Shown here: one piece after another, positions 17,985 to 26,858 of the stretch
How the letters are laid out: each line of letters begins with the position of its first letter
Numbering within the stretch: the stretch's first letter is position 1
Made by a program: the position numbers and the translations under genes
The notes under the pieces: generated by a model
Told to the model about the DNA's origin: nothing
The model's database searches: none
The model's input: the letters and a program-made list of their open reading frames with translations, nothing else
NCBI RefSeq assembly: GCF_013177695.1
Contig: NZ_WOEY01000134.1
Span: 177,571-241,570, forward strand
From: Paraburkholderia solitsugae
Lineage (GTDB): Bacteria; Pseudomonadota; Gammaproteobacteria; Burkholderiales; Burkholderiaceae
Direction: 5' to 3'
Length of the DNA: 64,000 nucleotides

Positions 17985-18938
17985 TCAAGGTTGCTCACCT
18001 GGCAAAGCAGCATGCCCCTCGATCACCTGAGCGTCGCGCGTAATCACTGTGGGCATGAACTCGCGCAAGAACTCTATCCAAGTCCGTATCCTTGCATCGG
18101 TATATCGTCGCGAGGGATGCAGAGCGTAGATGTTCATCCTTTGCAATGTATATTGGGGCAGAACTCGAACCAGACTACCGTTCGCCAAGCCGAGGAGCGC
18201 CGAATATACAGGCAACACGCCAATTCCCATGCTTGAACTTACTGCCATTGCCATGGACTCTGCCGTATTCAACTCTACCGAGCCGGACACTTTCATCGAC
18301 TCGATACCTTTGTCACTTTCCAACAACCACTCATATGCAGGAAACGCGGGAGTGTGCAGGATAAGGCACTCGTGTTGCGCGAGTTGGCTCGGGCTGAGTG
18401 GCATACCACGATCGCGCACGTACTCGGGGGATGCGCACAACACGCTGAACGAGGAGCCGAGCAGGTGAGAAATGAGATCGGAGTCCGCAAGCGCCGCTGA
18501 GGTTGCTACGATCGCGACATCAGTGCTCCCCTCGTAGAGTTCAGGGAGCCGTTGCGATAGGGTAAGCTCAACAGCGACATGAGGATAACGAGTCCGGTAC
18601 TCTTTGACTGCCGGCAAAATATAGTACTGACCAAATCCCACAAAGCTGTGAATGCGCAATTTCCCAATGGGGCGCTGCTGGGCACCGCTAGCTTCCTCGT
18701 CGGCTCTCTCGACATCCGCGAGAATCTGCTTACATCTATCGAGATAAACTTCGCCCGCGGGTGTCAACGCAACCTTTCGTGTAGAACGATGGAACAACCG
18801 TGCACGCAATCTCATTTCGAGTTCGGTTACGGCTCTGGAGATGGCGCCGGGGCTGGTATTCAATATCTCGGCAGCGGCTGTAAACTTACCGCATTCAGCC
18901 ACACGCACAAATACACGCATCTGATTGAACATGTCCAT
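17985..18938 (-). CDS. LysR-family regulator downstream of the efflux operon
   Basis: A 317-residue LysR protein of the CrgA-like subgroup. The helix-turn-helix is at the N-terminus (FVRVAECGKFTAAAEILNTSPGAISRAVTELEMRLRARLFHRSTRKVALT), and the substrate-binding fold follows (GKLRIHSFVGFGQYYILPAV). The ATG at 18938 is 20 bp after the stop of the outer-membrane factor gene on the same strand, so it may be co-transcribed with the efflux operon as well as from its own promoter. The inducer is unknown. Confidence 0.93.
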   Translation of the reverse strand: MDMFNQMRVFVRVAECGKFTAAAEILNTSPGAISRAVTELEMRLRARLFHRSTRKVALTPAGEVYLDRCKQILADVERADEEASGAQQRPIGKLRIHSFVGFGQYYILPAVKEYRTRYPHVAVELTLSQRLPELYEGSTDVAIVATSAALADSDLISHLLGSSFSVLCASPEYVRDRGMPLSPSQLAQHECLILHTPAFPAYEWLLESDKGIESMKVSGSVELNTAESMAMAVSSSMGIGVLPVYSALLGLANGSLVRVLPQYTLQRMNIYALHPSRRYTDARIRTWIEFLREFMPTVITRDAQVIEGHAALPGEQP

Positions 18939-18958
18939 GTAGCTCCCTGTTGTTTTGA

Positions 18959-20404
18959 TTAGCGCGAGGCGGTTGCGGGACTAATCATATCGCCACTAGT
19001 TTCCCATCCCCCGCCGAGTGATTTGAACAGGTCGACTTGGCTCATTGCCACGTCGACTTTGCTTTCGGTCAGCCTGAGTTCGTTCGCTGTCAAGGTACGA
19101 CTCGCATCCAGATCGTCAAGATAAGTTGCCCTACCGCCCACAAACATCCGATGTGCATCGGACGCGGACTCGACAGCCGAGGCATGCGCACGTTCAAGTG
19201 CGTTGAGTTGGTCCATACTTGCTTCATAGCCTGCCAGACTCGACTGAACCTCCTTCAGTGCTTGTAAGACGACACCATCGAACGAAGCCAATGCTGCGCG
19301 CTGCTCGGCACGGGCTTCCGAAATACGTGCGCGCGCACCGTTTACGGGGAAAGTCCAACTAATCATCGGGCCAACGGACCAGCGCGCAGTGCTTCCCATC
19401 CCCAAGTCGCCGGTTGTGCCTGTTAGACCCGTAGACGCACCAAGAATTACGTTAGGATACAGGGCGCCGATGGACACGCCAATGCGCGCAGTCGAGGCTG
19501 CAAGCTTTCGCTCCGACTCCCGAACGTCTGGGCGCCGCTTTAATAGTGCGGTGCCGTCTCCGATAGGTATCTTTGATGCGAGTTGAGGTAAACGCATACA
19601 TTCGCGGACAGCTTCTGGAAGCTCTGCTGGGCTTTCAGCGAGCAAAGCCGCCAAGCGGTATTGTGCAATGTGTTGACGTGCGCTGTACTTTGGTATGGTA
19701 GCTTCTATTTCCCGGATCGCTGTTTCCTGTCGAGAGGTCTCGGATACGTCCGCTCGGCCCAGTGCGTGCAGTCGTGCAATGAGCTCTCCCCGAGACTGCT
19801 GTTCAGCAACCGCTTGGCGAGCGACACTCAACTCTGCTCCAGAGCCACAGTTCTCAACGTAAGCGTGCACGACGTCCGATACAACGGCGACACGCGCAAC
19901 GTCTTTTGCCGCTAATGCTGCATCGCTATCTGCTTCTGCGGCCTCCACCCCTCGTTTGAGCGTTCCGAACAGATCGATTTCGTACGTGACGTTGATGCCA
20001 AAGTTGCTGGCGTTGGCGACGGGCACCTTTTCGGGCAGCAGGTATTGCTCACCCGCCTCCTGCGTGCGTTCCTGCAGGGCCGAAATCCCCCCCGAGAAAC
20101 CTCCCTGCTCGTCAGCAAACTGGACGCTTGCGCGCGCGCGCTCAAGATTTGCCATCGCTACCCTGAGATCCGTGTTCTGCTGCAACGCTCTTTGGACCAT
20201 GTCGTTCAGAAGGGGGTCATCGTACAGCTTCCACCAGTTTGGAGGCGGAGATTGCGAATCCGTCGTGTATCCCTTTGCATCGAGAAGCGGCTGCTTAGCC
20301 ACGTCCTGGTTTATCGCGGCCTCAGATGGCAGCCGATAGTTCGGACCGACCACACATCCTGTAAGGATGGTCGAGAGTGCGACCACGACGACAGCCTTTT
20401 TCAT
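18959..20404 (-). CDS. Outer-membrane efflux lipoprotein (NodT/OprM family)
   Basis: The outer-membrane channel of a tripartite pump, 481 residues. A lipoprotein signal is visible (MKKAVVVVALSTILTGCVVGPNY, Cys17). Family features include PPNWWKLYDDPLLNDMV, LLKRRPDVRESERKLAA and the C-terminal LTESKVDVAMSQVDLFKSLGGGW. The start overlaps the HlyD stop as ATGA (20404-20401). A C-terminal fragment of a related gene lies at 25787-26157. Confidence 0.93.
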   Translation of the reverse strand: MKKAVVVVALSTILTGCVVGPNYRLPSEAAINQDVAKQPLLDAKGYTTDSQSPPPNWWKLYDDPLLNDMVQRALQQNTDLRVAMANLERARASVQFADEQGGFSGGISALQERTQEAGEQYLLPEKVPVANASNFGINVTYEIDLFGTLKRGVEAAEADSDAALAAKDVARVAVVSDVVHAYVENCGSGAELSVARQAVAEQQSRGELIARLHALGRADVSETSRQETAIREIEATIPKYSARQHIAQYRLAALLAESPAELPEAVRECMRLPQLASKIPIGDGTALLKRRPDVRESERKLAASTARIGVSIGALYPNVILGASTGLTGTTGDLGMGSTARWSVGPMISWTFPVNGARARISEARAEQRAALASFDGVVLQALKEVQSSLAGYEASMDQLNALERAHASAVESASDAHRMFVGGRATYLDDLDASRTLTANELRLTESKVDVAMSQVDLFKSLGGGWETSGDMISPATASR

Positions 20405-21294
20405 CGAGCGCTCCGTGTAGTTACGCCGCCTGATTGTCTGACCGACACTGTAGCGGTACGGCCGGCGATGAGCCGGAAATCAACCGGGACGTTGTCGAAC
20501 GCAATCTGAATAGGAATACGCTCAGCCAGACGGACCCAACTATAAGCCGGGTTGATGTTGGGCAGAAGACTTGAGCCTTGCGTCCGGTTGCGATCTTCGA
20601 TGCCCGCCGCAAAGCTCTCGACATGGCCATGCAGGAGGATGGGCTCTCCCATCACTTTGATATCAACAGGTGCTCCAATGGTGATGCCCCTTAGTCTCGT
20701 TTCTTCGAAGTAGCCGTCAACCCGAAACGAATTGAGGTCGACAATCGATAACAAAGACTTGCCGCTCGTCGCGAACTCTCCCACTCGTGGAGCCTGATCG
20801 TTCAGGTAGCCGTCAACGGGGCTGTACACGCGAGTCCTTTGGAGGTTGACCCGCGCTACGCCCACCGCAACATTTGCTGCGTCGAGTTGCGCCTGCGCGG
20901 CCTCGACGCGCGTTCGACCCTGTTCGCTGGTTTCGGCCGAGACGAGCTCTCCGAGCGCAGCATTTCTCGCACTTTCGCGTCGTGCTTCGTCCAGTTCGAC
21001 TCGTCGTTGACTTACCACCGCCATGGCATTGCTGAGCGTTAGCGTGTATCGCTCCCTGTCAATCTCGTAGAGAAGTTGCCCCTTGGTGACCCGTTCGTTG
21101 TCGTGAACTGGTACTGCGGTGATGAGCCCCGAGACGTCAGGCGCAACCTGAACGACGTCCGCACGAACGTGTCCGTCTCTTGTCCATGGCGCAAAGGAGT
21201 AATATCCGACAAGCTTCCAAAGAATATATACAGCAACTGATGCTGCAATGAGCGTAAGCAGGACGCGGCCGCTTGCTAAGAATATGTTTTTCAC
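20401..21294 (-). CDS. HlyD-family periplasmic adaptor (AaeA-like)
   Basis: The membrane-fusion subunit, 297 residues, linking the inner-membrane FUSC pump to the outer-membrane channel. An N-terminal membrane anchor (VLLTLIAASVAVYILWKLVGYY) is followed by the lipoyl half-motif DVVQVAPDVSGLITAVPVHDNERVTKGQLLYEID, a helical hairpin and RTRVYSPVDGYLNDQAPRVGEF. The start is GTG 21294, overlapping the DUF1656 stop as GTGA; the longer open frame upstream runs antisense-like through the preceding genes and is rejected. Confidence 0.92.
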   Translation of the reverse strand: MKNIFLASGRVLLTLIAASVAVYILWKLVGYYSFAPWTRDGHVRADVVQVAPDVSGLITAVPVHDNERVTKGQLLYEIDRERYTLTLSNAMAVVSQRRVELDEARRESARNAALGELVSAETSEQGRTRVEAAQAQLDAANVAVGVARVNLQRTRVYSPVDGYLNDQAPRVGEFATSGKSLLSIVDLNSFRVDGYFEETRLRGITIGAPVDIKVMGEPILLHGHVESFAAGIEDRNRTQGSSLLPNINPAYSWVRLAERIPIQIAFDNVPVDFRLIAGRTATVSVRQSGGVTTRSAR

Positions 21295-21497
21295 TTTCTT
21301 GGCACAGTAAAGAGAACAAGAACTCCAAGTATCACGACGTACAAGGACAGGTCGAAAAGATGGCGATGCCAAACCAGCCGATAGAATCCGATCTGTTCTA
21401 GTACTCGTTTTACCGCTAGATTTAGCATCCAGGCGACCAGCATCAGGAGAACGACTGCTGGAGCGAAGATGCCTACGATATCCACGTCTTCGATCAA
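21291..21497 (-). CDS. DUF1656 small membrane protein (AaeX-like)
   Basis: A 68-residue inner-membrane protein with two hydrophobic segments (IFAPAVVLLMLVAWMLNLAV; LSLYVVILGVLVLFTV) and the family block YRLVWHRHLFDLSLY. DUF1656 proteins sit between FUSC and HlyD genes in aromatic-acid efflux operons; their role is not settled. The start is TTG 21497, overlapping the FUSC stop as TTGA, and the stop overlaps the HlyD start. Confidence 0.9.
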   Translation of the reverse strand: MIEDVDIVGIFAPAVVLLMLVAWMLNLAVKRVLEQIGFYRLVWHRHLFDLSLYVVILGVLVLFTVPRK

Positions 21498-23566
21498 TTG
21501 ACTTCTCCGTTGTCGCCTCGGACGAGAGCGATGCGCAAGTCGGCCAAATGGAAGGCGATGTCACCTCGAGCCTTAGCTCGCTCTCGCCCTCCGGAGGGAG
21601 CACCACTTTGAGGAGAAGAAACCTCACTCATGGCGTTGTCGATAGATGCCAGCAGAGCAGCAGGGATCGGCTTCCGATGCCGATGTCGAACACACGTATC
21701 GAAGTACGACTCAATGTTCCGGAAGACGCCCTCGAGCGTTGCTTGTATGTCCTGCGTTACACGCCTCTGCGTTCTCCTGAGATCAAGAACACTGAAAATG
21801 ATTCGTGCTTCCCTTAGGCTCTCGGACGAAGGATGGCTTTCTTTGTTGCCGCTGGAAGTTTGCCTTTGTACCGATTGCATTAGGCGGTCGAGAGCGCGTG
21901 CGGCAAACAGCCGTTGATTCGCAATCGGTCGGAGCGACGCCGCCGTAGCGATGTCCGACCAGGACTGACGGGTATGCCGGGCTACGAGTAGATCAGGTCC
22001 GAATGGCTTCGTCAGCCGCATCCAGATGATTGCGAACAGCAGTCCAACGACACCGGCAATGTTGAGATTGAGGAACGAATCAAAGTTGATATCGAAAACA
22101 CCTTGAATACTAAGAAATGTTGCCGTGTGTACAGCGGTTAGGGCTGTGGCGACGGCGAATCGGGGTCTAGGAAGCACGGTACCTATCAGGACAAACGGCA
22201 CGCAAAATATAACAACCAGAATTGCGAAGTCCTGGGCGTGCGGTAATACTTCAATCACATAGATGCCGGCGATGACGAGGCTGCAACACACGGCAACAAA
22301 GTACTGGGTTATCTGTGCGGCCGGGTCGTCGGCCGTCGCAAAGAAACAGCAGGAAACCGCCGCGAGCGTAACTCCCAGCGCACCGTCGGTCCATCCCGAA
22401 TAAATCCACAAGCAGCAAGCGACGAATATCGCAAGAACGGCAGAAAGCGCCGAAAAAACAAGGACGGGCGTGTCGCGATATGGCTTCGGGGTGTTTATCC
22501 GCCAATGGCGAAGCGCTCCGCGCCAAGATGGGTTGGGCTCGCGAAGGGCGGCCTCGAGAGTGAGGCAGTCTTCCCAAACGTCCATGAACTGTCTCAGGCG
22601 GCGGAAGACGCTTGCGAGGTTGGCAGAGTCAGGTGCGTGAGCAGCCAAGCACTCTCGTGCCAAGTTCGCCACATCATGCCGTAGATGTCGTAAGGAATTT
22701 CTGGAGGACTGACCTTTTTCAAATCGTTGCGTGACCAGATCGATTGCCTTTTGCAAGTCGGCAGGGATGGCCCGGCCGTCGCGCTCCAATTGAGACAAGG
22801 AGTCGATGATTGCCGAGCCAATCACCACAAAGAGTTGCATCCGGGAAATTAGATGCTGCGCCTGCTTTATGGCCAATGGCGTCACGTGGTCGTAGGACAA
22901 TTGACTCACCACGAGCTCCAGTGAATTCGACAAGGTGACGAGTCGCCTGCGAAGTGTCGGCATATCTGCCGTCTGGTCGTGGCTCAAAAGGCATATCTGA
23001 CCAAACTTGGTCGCGTCAGCAAACCAACCGCTTGCTCTGTCTGCGAGAGAGGAACTGAGCTTTACGGGAAAGAGAATGCTTCCGACGACACTCGCACAAA
23101 TAATTCCAACCGTAATCTCTTCGGTGCGGGAGACCGCTATATCGAACACGGTGTATGGTGAATCGACAGCGCTCAGCGCGACCAGTGGCATGGTGTATCC
23201 AGCGAGAACAAACAAGTAGCTGCGTGCGCTCCGGTCATGCATCGACGCAAACACGAGCAGACCGCTCCACAGTGCAACGATTGCGGAAAAGATCAACGGC
23301 TCTTCAACGAAGCGAGGAAGCAGCAGCGCGGCGGCGGCTGCACCGATGGCTGTTCCGGCGGCTCGATAAACGGCCTTGGACCGGGTCGCCCCGACAAATG
23401 GGTTCGCCACCACATAGACGCTGGCCATCGCCCAGTATGGTCGCGGTAGTTCCAGTTTGAGCGCGATGTAGAGCGCGATCATCGACGCAATGAACGTTTT
23501 GAGAGAAAATAGCCATTCGAGTCGAGACGGGAAGCGGAACCCCGTGCCTTTCAAGATAGCTATCAC
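21494..23566 (-). CDS. FUSC-family inner-membrane efflux protein (AaeB-like)
   Basis: A 690-residue pump subunit related to the p-hydroxybenzoate exporter AaeB. It has two blocks of membrane segments (about 20-170, with LELPRPYWAMASVYVVANPFVGATRSK; about 370-520, with YSGWTDGALGVTLAAVSCCFFATADDPAA), separated and followed by cytosolic helical regions. The start is GTG 23566, overlapping the MarR stop as GTGA. With its neighbours it forms a complete MarR-controlled tripartite system for organic-acid or toxic aromatic export; the substrate is inferred only from the family. Confidence 0.93.
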   Translation of the reverse strand: MIAILKGTGFRFPSRLEWLFSLKTFIASMIALYIALKLELPRPYWAMASVYVVANPFVGATRSKAVYRAAGTAIGAAAAALLLPRFVEEPLIFSAIVALWSGLLVFASMHDRSARSYLFVLAGYTMPLVALSAVDSPYTVFDIAVSRTEEITVGIICASVVGSILFPVKLSSSLADRASGWFADATKFGQICLLSHDQTADMPTLRRRLVTLSNSLELVVSQLSYDHVTPLAIKQAQHLISRMQLFVVIGSAIIDSLSQLERDGRAIPADLQKAIDLVTQRFEKGQSSRNSLRHLRHDVANLARECLAAHAPDSANLASVFRRLRQFMDVWEDCLTLEAALREPNPSWRGALRHWRINTPKPYRDTPVLVFSALSAVLAIFVACCLWIYSGWTDGALGVTLAAVSCCFFATADDPAAQITQYFVAVCCSLVIAGIYVIEVLPHAQDFAILVVIFCVPFVLIGTVLPRPRFAVATALTAVHTATFLSIQGVFDINFDSFLNLNIAGVVGLLFAIIWMRLTKPFGPDLLVARHTRQSWSDIATAASLRPIANQRLFAARALDRLMQSVQRQTSSGNKESHPSSESLREARIIFSVLDLRRTQRRVTQDIQATLEGVFRNIESYFDTCVRHRHRKPIPAALLASIDNAMSEVSSPQSGAPSGGRERAKARGDIAFHLADLRIALVRGDNGEVN

Positions 23567-24009
23567 ACTCGCCTCCGTTCAGCGTTGAAGAACGCTTGAA
23601 GCACCTTGATCGTTATATCCAGCTCATTGTCTGAAATGTTCGCGAGAGCTCGAGAGCGCAACTCTGCGAGTCTTACCTCCGCAGCATCAGCCACTTCAAA
23701 ACCCTTTTCGGTCAAGAGGACGGAATTGGCACGACGGTCTCCGGGATAGCTCAAACGTTTTACAAGGCCCGCGAGGGCGAGTTGGTCAATCAACCGGCTG
23801 AGGGATGGACCTTTCAGGCTAGCCATTTGGGCTAACGTTGACTGATGAACCGGTTCGGCAAGTTTCTTCAGGAGCATTAAAGGCTCTGCACCTGCCTCTG
23901 CGAGCGGCAGCGAGCTGAGGCATTGTCTCCTGACGTAGCGCCATCGCCGCGCCGCCGTTGTCAAGGCTGCGCTTGCAGCAAGTTGCTTTTTGTCGGTGTC
24001 TGAACACAT
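23563..24009 (-). CDS. MarR-family regulator of the FUSC efflux operon
   Basis: A 148-residue MarR protein (LMLLKKLAEPVHQSTLAQMASLKGPSLSRLIDQLALAGLVKRLSYPGDRRANSVLLTEKG is the winged helix). It is the first gene of the operon and its stop overlaps the FUSC start, which implies autoregulation together with the pump. A 14-bp perfect palindrome at 24141-24154 in the upstream region is a candidate operator. Its ligand is probably an aromatic acid, by analogy only. Confidence 0.92.
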   Translation of the reverse strand: MCSDTDKKQLAASAALTTAARRWRYVRRQCLSSLPLAEAGAEPLMLLKKLAEPVHQSTLAQMASLKGPSLSRLIDQLALAGLVKRLSYPGDRRANSVLLTEKGFEVADAAEVRLAELRSRALANISDNELDITIKVLQAFFNAERRRV

Positions 24010-24140
24010 GGTCGATGTTGCCGATTCGACACGACTGGTGACCGTTTAATAGTCAGCAGTGGGAAGCGGCTTCCGTCTAGAAAAATTCAGTGTACGGACA
24101 CGCTCGTTTCGAGGACACACCGAGGTTGCCAAGAGATTCA

Positions 24141-24154
24141 TACCAACGTTGGTA
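24141..24154. promoter_or_regulatory. Perfect palindrome, candidate MarR operator
   Basis: TACCAACGTTGGTA is a 14-bp perfect palindrome 132 bp before the MarR start of the efflux operon. Length and symmetry fit a MarR dimer site. Confidence 0.45.
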
Positions 24155-24730
24155 ACAATGCAGAATTTGTTCTTTCTCGCTGGTTTTTGAAACCTTTGGC
24201 CGGCCGATGTAGATCGTTGCACGCACGTGGACTGACGCGCGCGTGGTCGACTTTGACCAACAACAGCAAGAAACACGACCGCTTCAAGGTCATAGTGGCC
24301 AGCGCCGTTGCGACTGCAGGGCCTGTTGCAGGGGAGTAACGCGCCAACCAGTTCGATCCAAACGTAGTCTGTGCCTGCATTGCCGCTACCACACGGGCGT
24401 CTAGCAGAAGCGCGCGATTCGCGAGCAGGCATTGAGGCATGGAAAGGCGGGGCGGGCCCTCCGATGCCCGAGCGCATCGCTGCTTCAATCGGTCACCCTT
24501 GCATGCTATGTGTTCGGACGCGCGCCGTTGGAAAACTTGACAATGCCTCTATCAGCACTTCGTCACTTGGGAAAGAGCGGCGAATCAACGCAGCGAATTT
24601 CTAACTCACAACACCGGGTGAGCGGCCCATTGGTTGATTTTTTACAGGTTCGTATAATGGACCCCTGGTCATCGTAACCTGTGCGATTTTTCGATTGTAG
24701 GCAAAAAATCCGGGATAAATTAAGCTACAA

Positions 24731-24747
24731 AATCCATAAAATGGATT
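24731..24747. promoter_or_regulatory. 17-bp inverted repeat, candidate IclR operator
   Basis: AATCCATAAAATGGATT has perfect 7-bp arms around three adenines, 49 bp before the IclR start. A second, shorter palindrome (CCATAATATGG) follows at 24758-24768. IclR regulators often bind such sites at their own promoters. Confidence 0.45.
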
Positions 24748-24795
24748 AATCATGGTGCCATAATATGGATCGAACCAAGAACTGGAGGCGGCGTG

Positions 24796-25611
24796 ATGGA
24801 AGCTGTACCTGGAGCGCAGGCGGTCTCTCGAGCCCTGCGTGTTCTGCGAGCGGTCGCGAGGACGAGAAGCGCTGGTATCAATCTCGCGCAACTAGTGCGC
24901 GACACGAGTCTTAACAAACCGACCGTCCATCGGTTGGTGCTTGCGCTGATCGCTGAAGGAATGGTCGAGCAGGATCCGCAATCTTTGCGATATTTCGTCG
25001 GACGCGAATGCTATGTCTTGGGTAGCATCGCGAACGAGCGCTTCGGATTAGGTCGCGAAGCGGCAGACGCTGTGGCGCGCCTCGCACGCTCATCGGGAGA
25101 CTCGGCTTTCTTCTCGATTCGCAGCGATGTTTTTGCCGTTTGTGTTCTGCGAGAAGACGGAGACTTCCCGCTCAAGACGCACGTCCTACAACCTGGAACT
25201 AGACACCCGCTAGGTGTCGGTGCAGGCAGCCTTGCTATGCTCGCCGCTATGGACGACGCGGAAGTTGAACGCTGCCTTCTGATAAACGACCAGCAACTGA
25301 AGACGGCATATTCGAACTTTTCTGTGCCAATGCTACGGAAGGAAGTTGCTCTCACGCGGGAGAGGGGATATTCGGTCAACGAGGGGCGGGTGGTTCGCGG
25401 TTCGTGGGGAGTCGCTGCTGCGGTCCGCTCGCCGTCGGGAGACGTTGTGGGGGCTCTTTCGATCGCCGCGGTAGAGTCGCGACTGCAGAGGGACCGTCAG
25501 CAGGAGATGGGGCGCCAGTTGCAAGAGGAAGCTCGGCATCTTGAGAAACATCTCGCAGGTGCCGCTGCCATGCGCCCGGAGCAAAAACTGAAGCGCATCG
25601 TGCGAAACTGA
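24796..25611 (+). CDS. IclR-family transcriptional regulator
   Basis: A 271-residue IclR protein. The N-terminal winged helix (VSRALRVLRAVARTRSAGINLAQLVRDTSLNKPTVHRLVLALIAEGMVEQD) is followed by the GAF-like effector domain (FFSIRSDVFAVCVLREDGDFPLKTHVLQPGTRHPLGVGAGSLAML, then SWGVAAAVRSPSGDVVGALSIAAVESRL). The ATG at 24796 has GGAGG seven nt upstream; a GTG directly before it is an alternative. Its closest relative in the window is the deleted gene at 7311-7592. Both lie upstream of a double CoA-transferase on the same strand, so CoA-transferase B is a plausible target. Confidence 0.93.
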   Translation: MEAVPGAQAVSRALRVLRAVARTRSAGINLAQLVRDTSLNKPTVHRLVLALIAEGMVEQDPQSLRYFVGRECYVLGSIANERFGLGREAADAVARLARSSGDSAFFSIRSDVFAVCVLREDGDFPLKTHVLQPGTRHPLGVGAGSLAMLAAMDDAEVERCLLINDQQLKTAYSNFSVPMLRKEVALTRERGYSVNEGRVVRGSWGVAAAVRSPSGDVVGALSIAAVESRLQRDRQQEMGRQLQEEARHLEKHLAGAAAMRPEQKLKRIVRN

Positions 25612-25786
25612 TGACTCTGCATCACAGACTGAAATGAAACGTTGGTGGTAACCTCCTGACTGGAAGCCCACGCGTGACATTTGCAATAATTTGCCCTGTC
25701 TCAACAAGAGAGGACGGCGCGTATGGGGATCACCGTCAACGTGACGTCCCCTGTTGTGGGGTGAGTGAGCGACAAACTGTTCGCTA

Positions 25787-26157
25787 CCCGCGCGCATTTT
25801 CGGGGCCCGCGTCGTTCAGCGTGCAGCGTTAGCCATCATTCGATGGTGTCGTCCTGCAAGCCATAAAGGAGGTTCAGTCAAGTCTGGCCAATTATCAGGC
25901 AAGTATCGCGCAATTCAATGCGCTGCAACGAGCGCACGCCTCGGCTATCGGATCTGCTGACGATGTGAATCGGTTGTCCGCTGGGGTAGGGCAACTTACC
26001 TCGATGAGTTGGATGCGAGTCGCGCCTGATCGAGAACGATCTTGGTTCAATCGAGAGCAAAGTCACTGTGGCAATTAGTCAAGTGGACCTCTTCGAGGCA
26101 CTCGGTAGAGGATCGGAAGCGGGTAGCAATAGGATTTCCCCGATAACCTCACTTTAG
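25787..26157 (+). pseudogene. C-terminal fragment of a NodT-type outer-membrane efflux gene
   Basis: Translation gives blocks matching the intact outer-membrane factor at 18959-20404: QRAALA, FDGVVLQAIKEVQSSLANYQ, LQRAHASAIGSADDVNRL, and SVTVAISQVDLFEALGRGSE near the end, with the same C-terminal pattern before the stop at 26155. The blocks lie in at least three frames and the N-terminal two-thirds is missing, so it is a decayed remnant. It points to a second efflux system once present here. Confidence 0.85.
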
Positions 26158-26262
26158 TCAAAACAGCGGGAAGAGACCTTCCCGGCTGTTGCACAGCAGA
26201 CCTGCAGTGTTATGGGCGGCACTGATATTGTGCCAAAGTCTGGGCGCCCCCGGATTGCCGAG

Positions 26263-26571
26263 TCAAGGATGGTTGTAGATTGCGTTCCAGTCGGCCTGCG
26301 ATACAGCCGGGCGTCCCGCGTCCGACGAACCATTCGCAACGCCACCGACGTCTGTCGCGCCGTTTTGTGCTGCGACCTTGGCCTCAGCAGCCTGAATCTG
26401 CGTCGGATAGGTCGTGTTGTCACCTTGGCCGGGTTGATATCCCGCCTTCTCCAACTGGATGAGCTCGGCGCGCACCTGTGCACGAGTCAAAGGGGCGTTC
26501 GATTGAGCGAACGCTGCAACAGGCGCAGCAAGAGCTGCGGCAACGACAGCGGCTTGAATAAGCGATTTCAT
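26263..26571 (-). CDS. Small exported DUF4148 protein
   Basis: A 102-residue protein with a clear signal peptide (MKSLIQAAVVAAALAAPVAAFAQ, cleavage after AFA) and the DUF4148 core LTRAQVRAELIQLEKAGYQPG, ending ADWNAIYNHP. DUF4148 proteins are typical of Burkholderiaceae and have no known function. The ATG at 26571 is preferred over an upstream in-frame start because it begins the signal peptide and follows AGGTTGTTATC. Confidence 0.9.
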   Translation of the reverse strand: MKSLIQAAVVAAALAAPVAAFAQSNAPLTRAQVRAELIQLEKAGYQPGQGDNTTYPTQIQAAEAKVAAQNGATDVGGVANGSSDAGRPAVSQADWNAIYNHP

Positions 26572-26858
26572 GATAACAACCTCCAGACTTTTTTCGGTTC
26601 TGCCACGAACAGCCCTGTTCATGAGTCAGTGATCCAAGTCTAGATAAGCAGACGTTCGAGATTAAGAGCTGTTCCTGGGAAAATCCACTCCTGAATATGA
26701 GTCAATCATCAATGATGGGAGCCCGGGTTGCGATAGTCGAGCGGCTTCAGTTTTATCAATGCACGATTGCCGCAGGGCGGGCGACGCGTGCTGCTGGCGT
26801 TTGCCGGAACGTAACTGAAGCCGGGCATGCCTAGGCCTGACCTGACCTCCTGGGCCTG

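Larger units (their letters stand above)
24010..24795. other. Divergent control region between efflux MarR and IclR genes
   Basis: About 790 bp without a supported gene, containing the promoters of the leftward efflux operon and the rightward IclR gene. Three palindromic sites stand out: 24141-24154, GATTTTT(12 nt)AAAAATC at 24685-24710, and 24731-24747. The last 200 bp are AT-rich. Confidence 0.55.
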
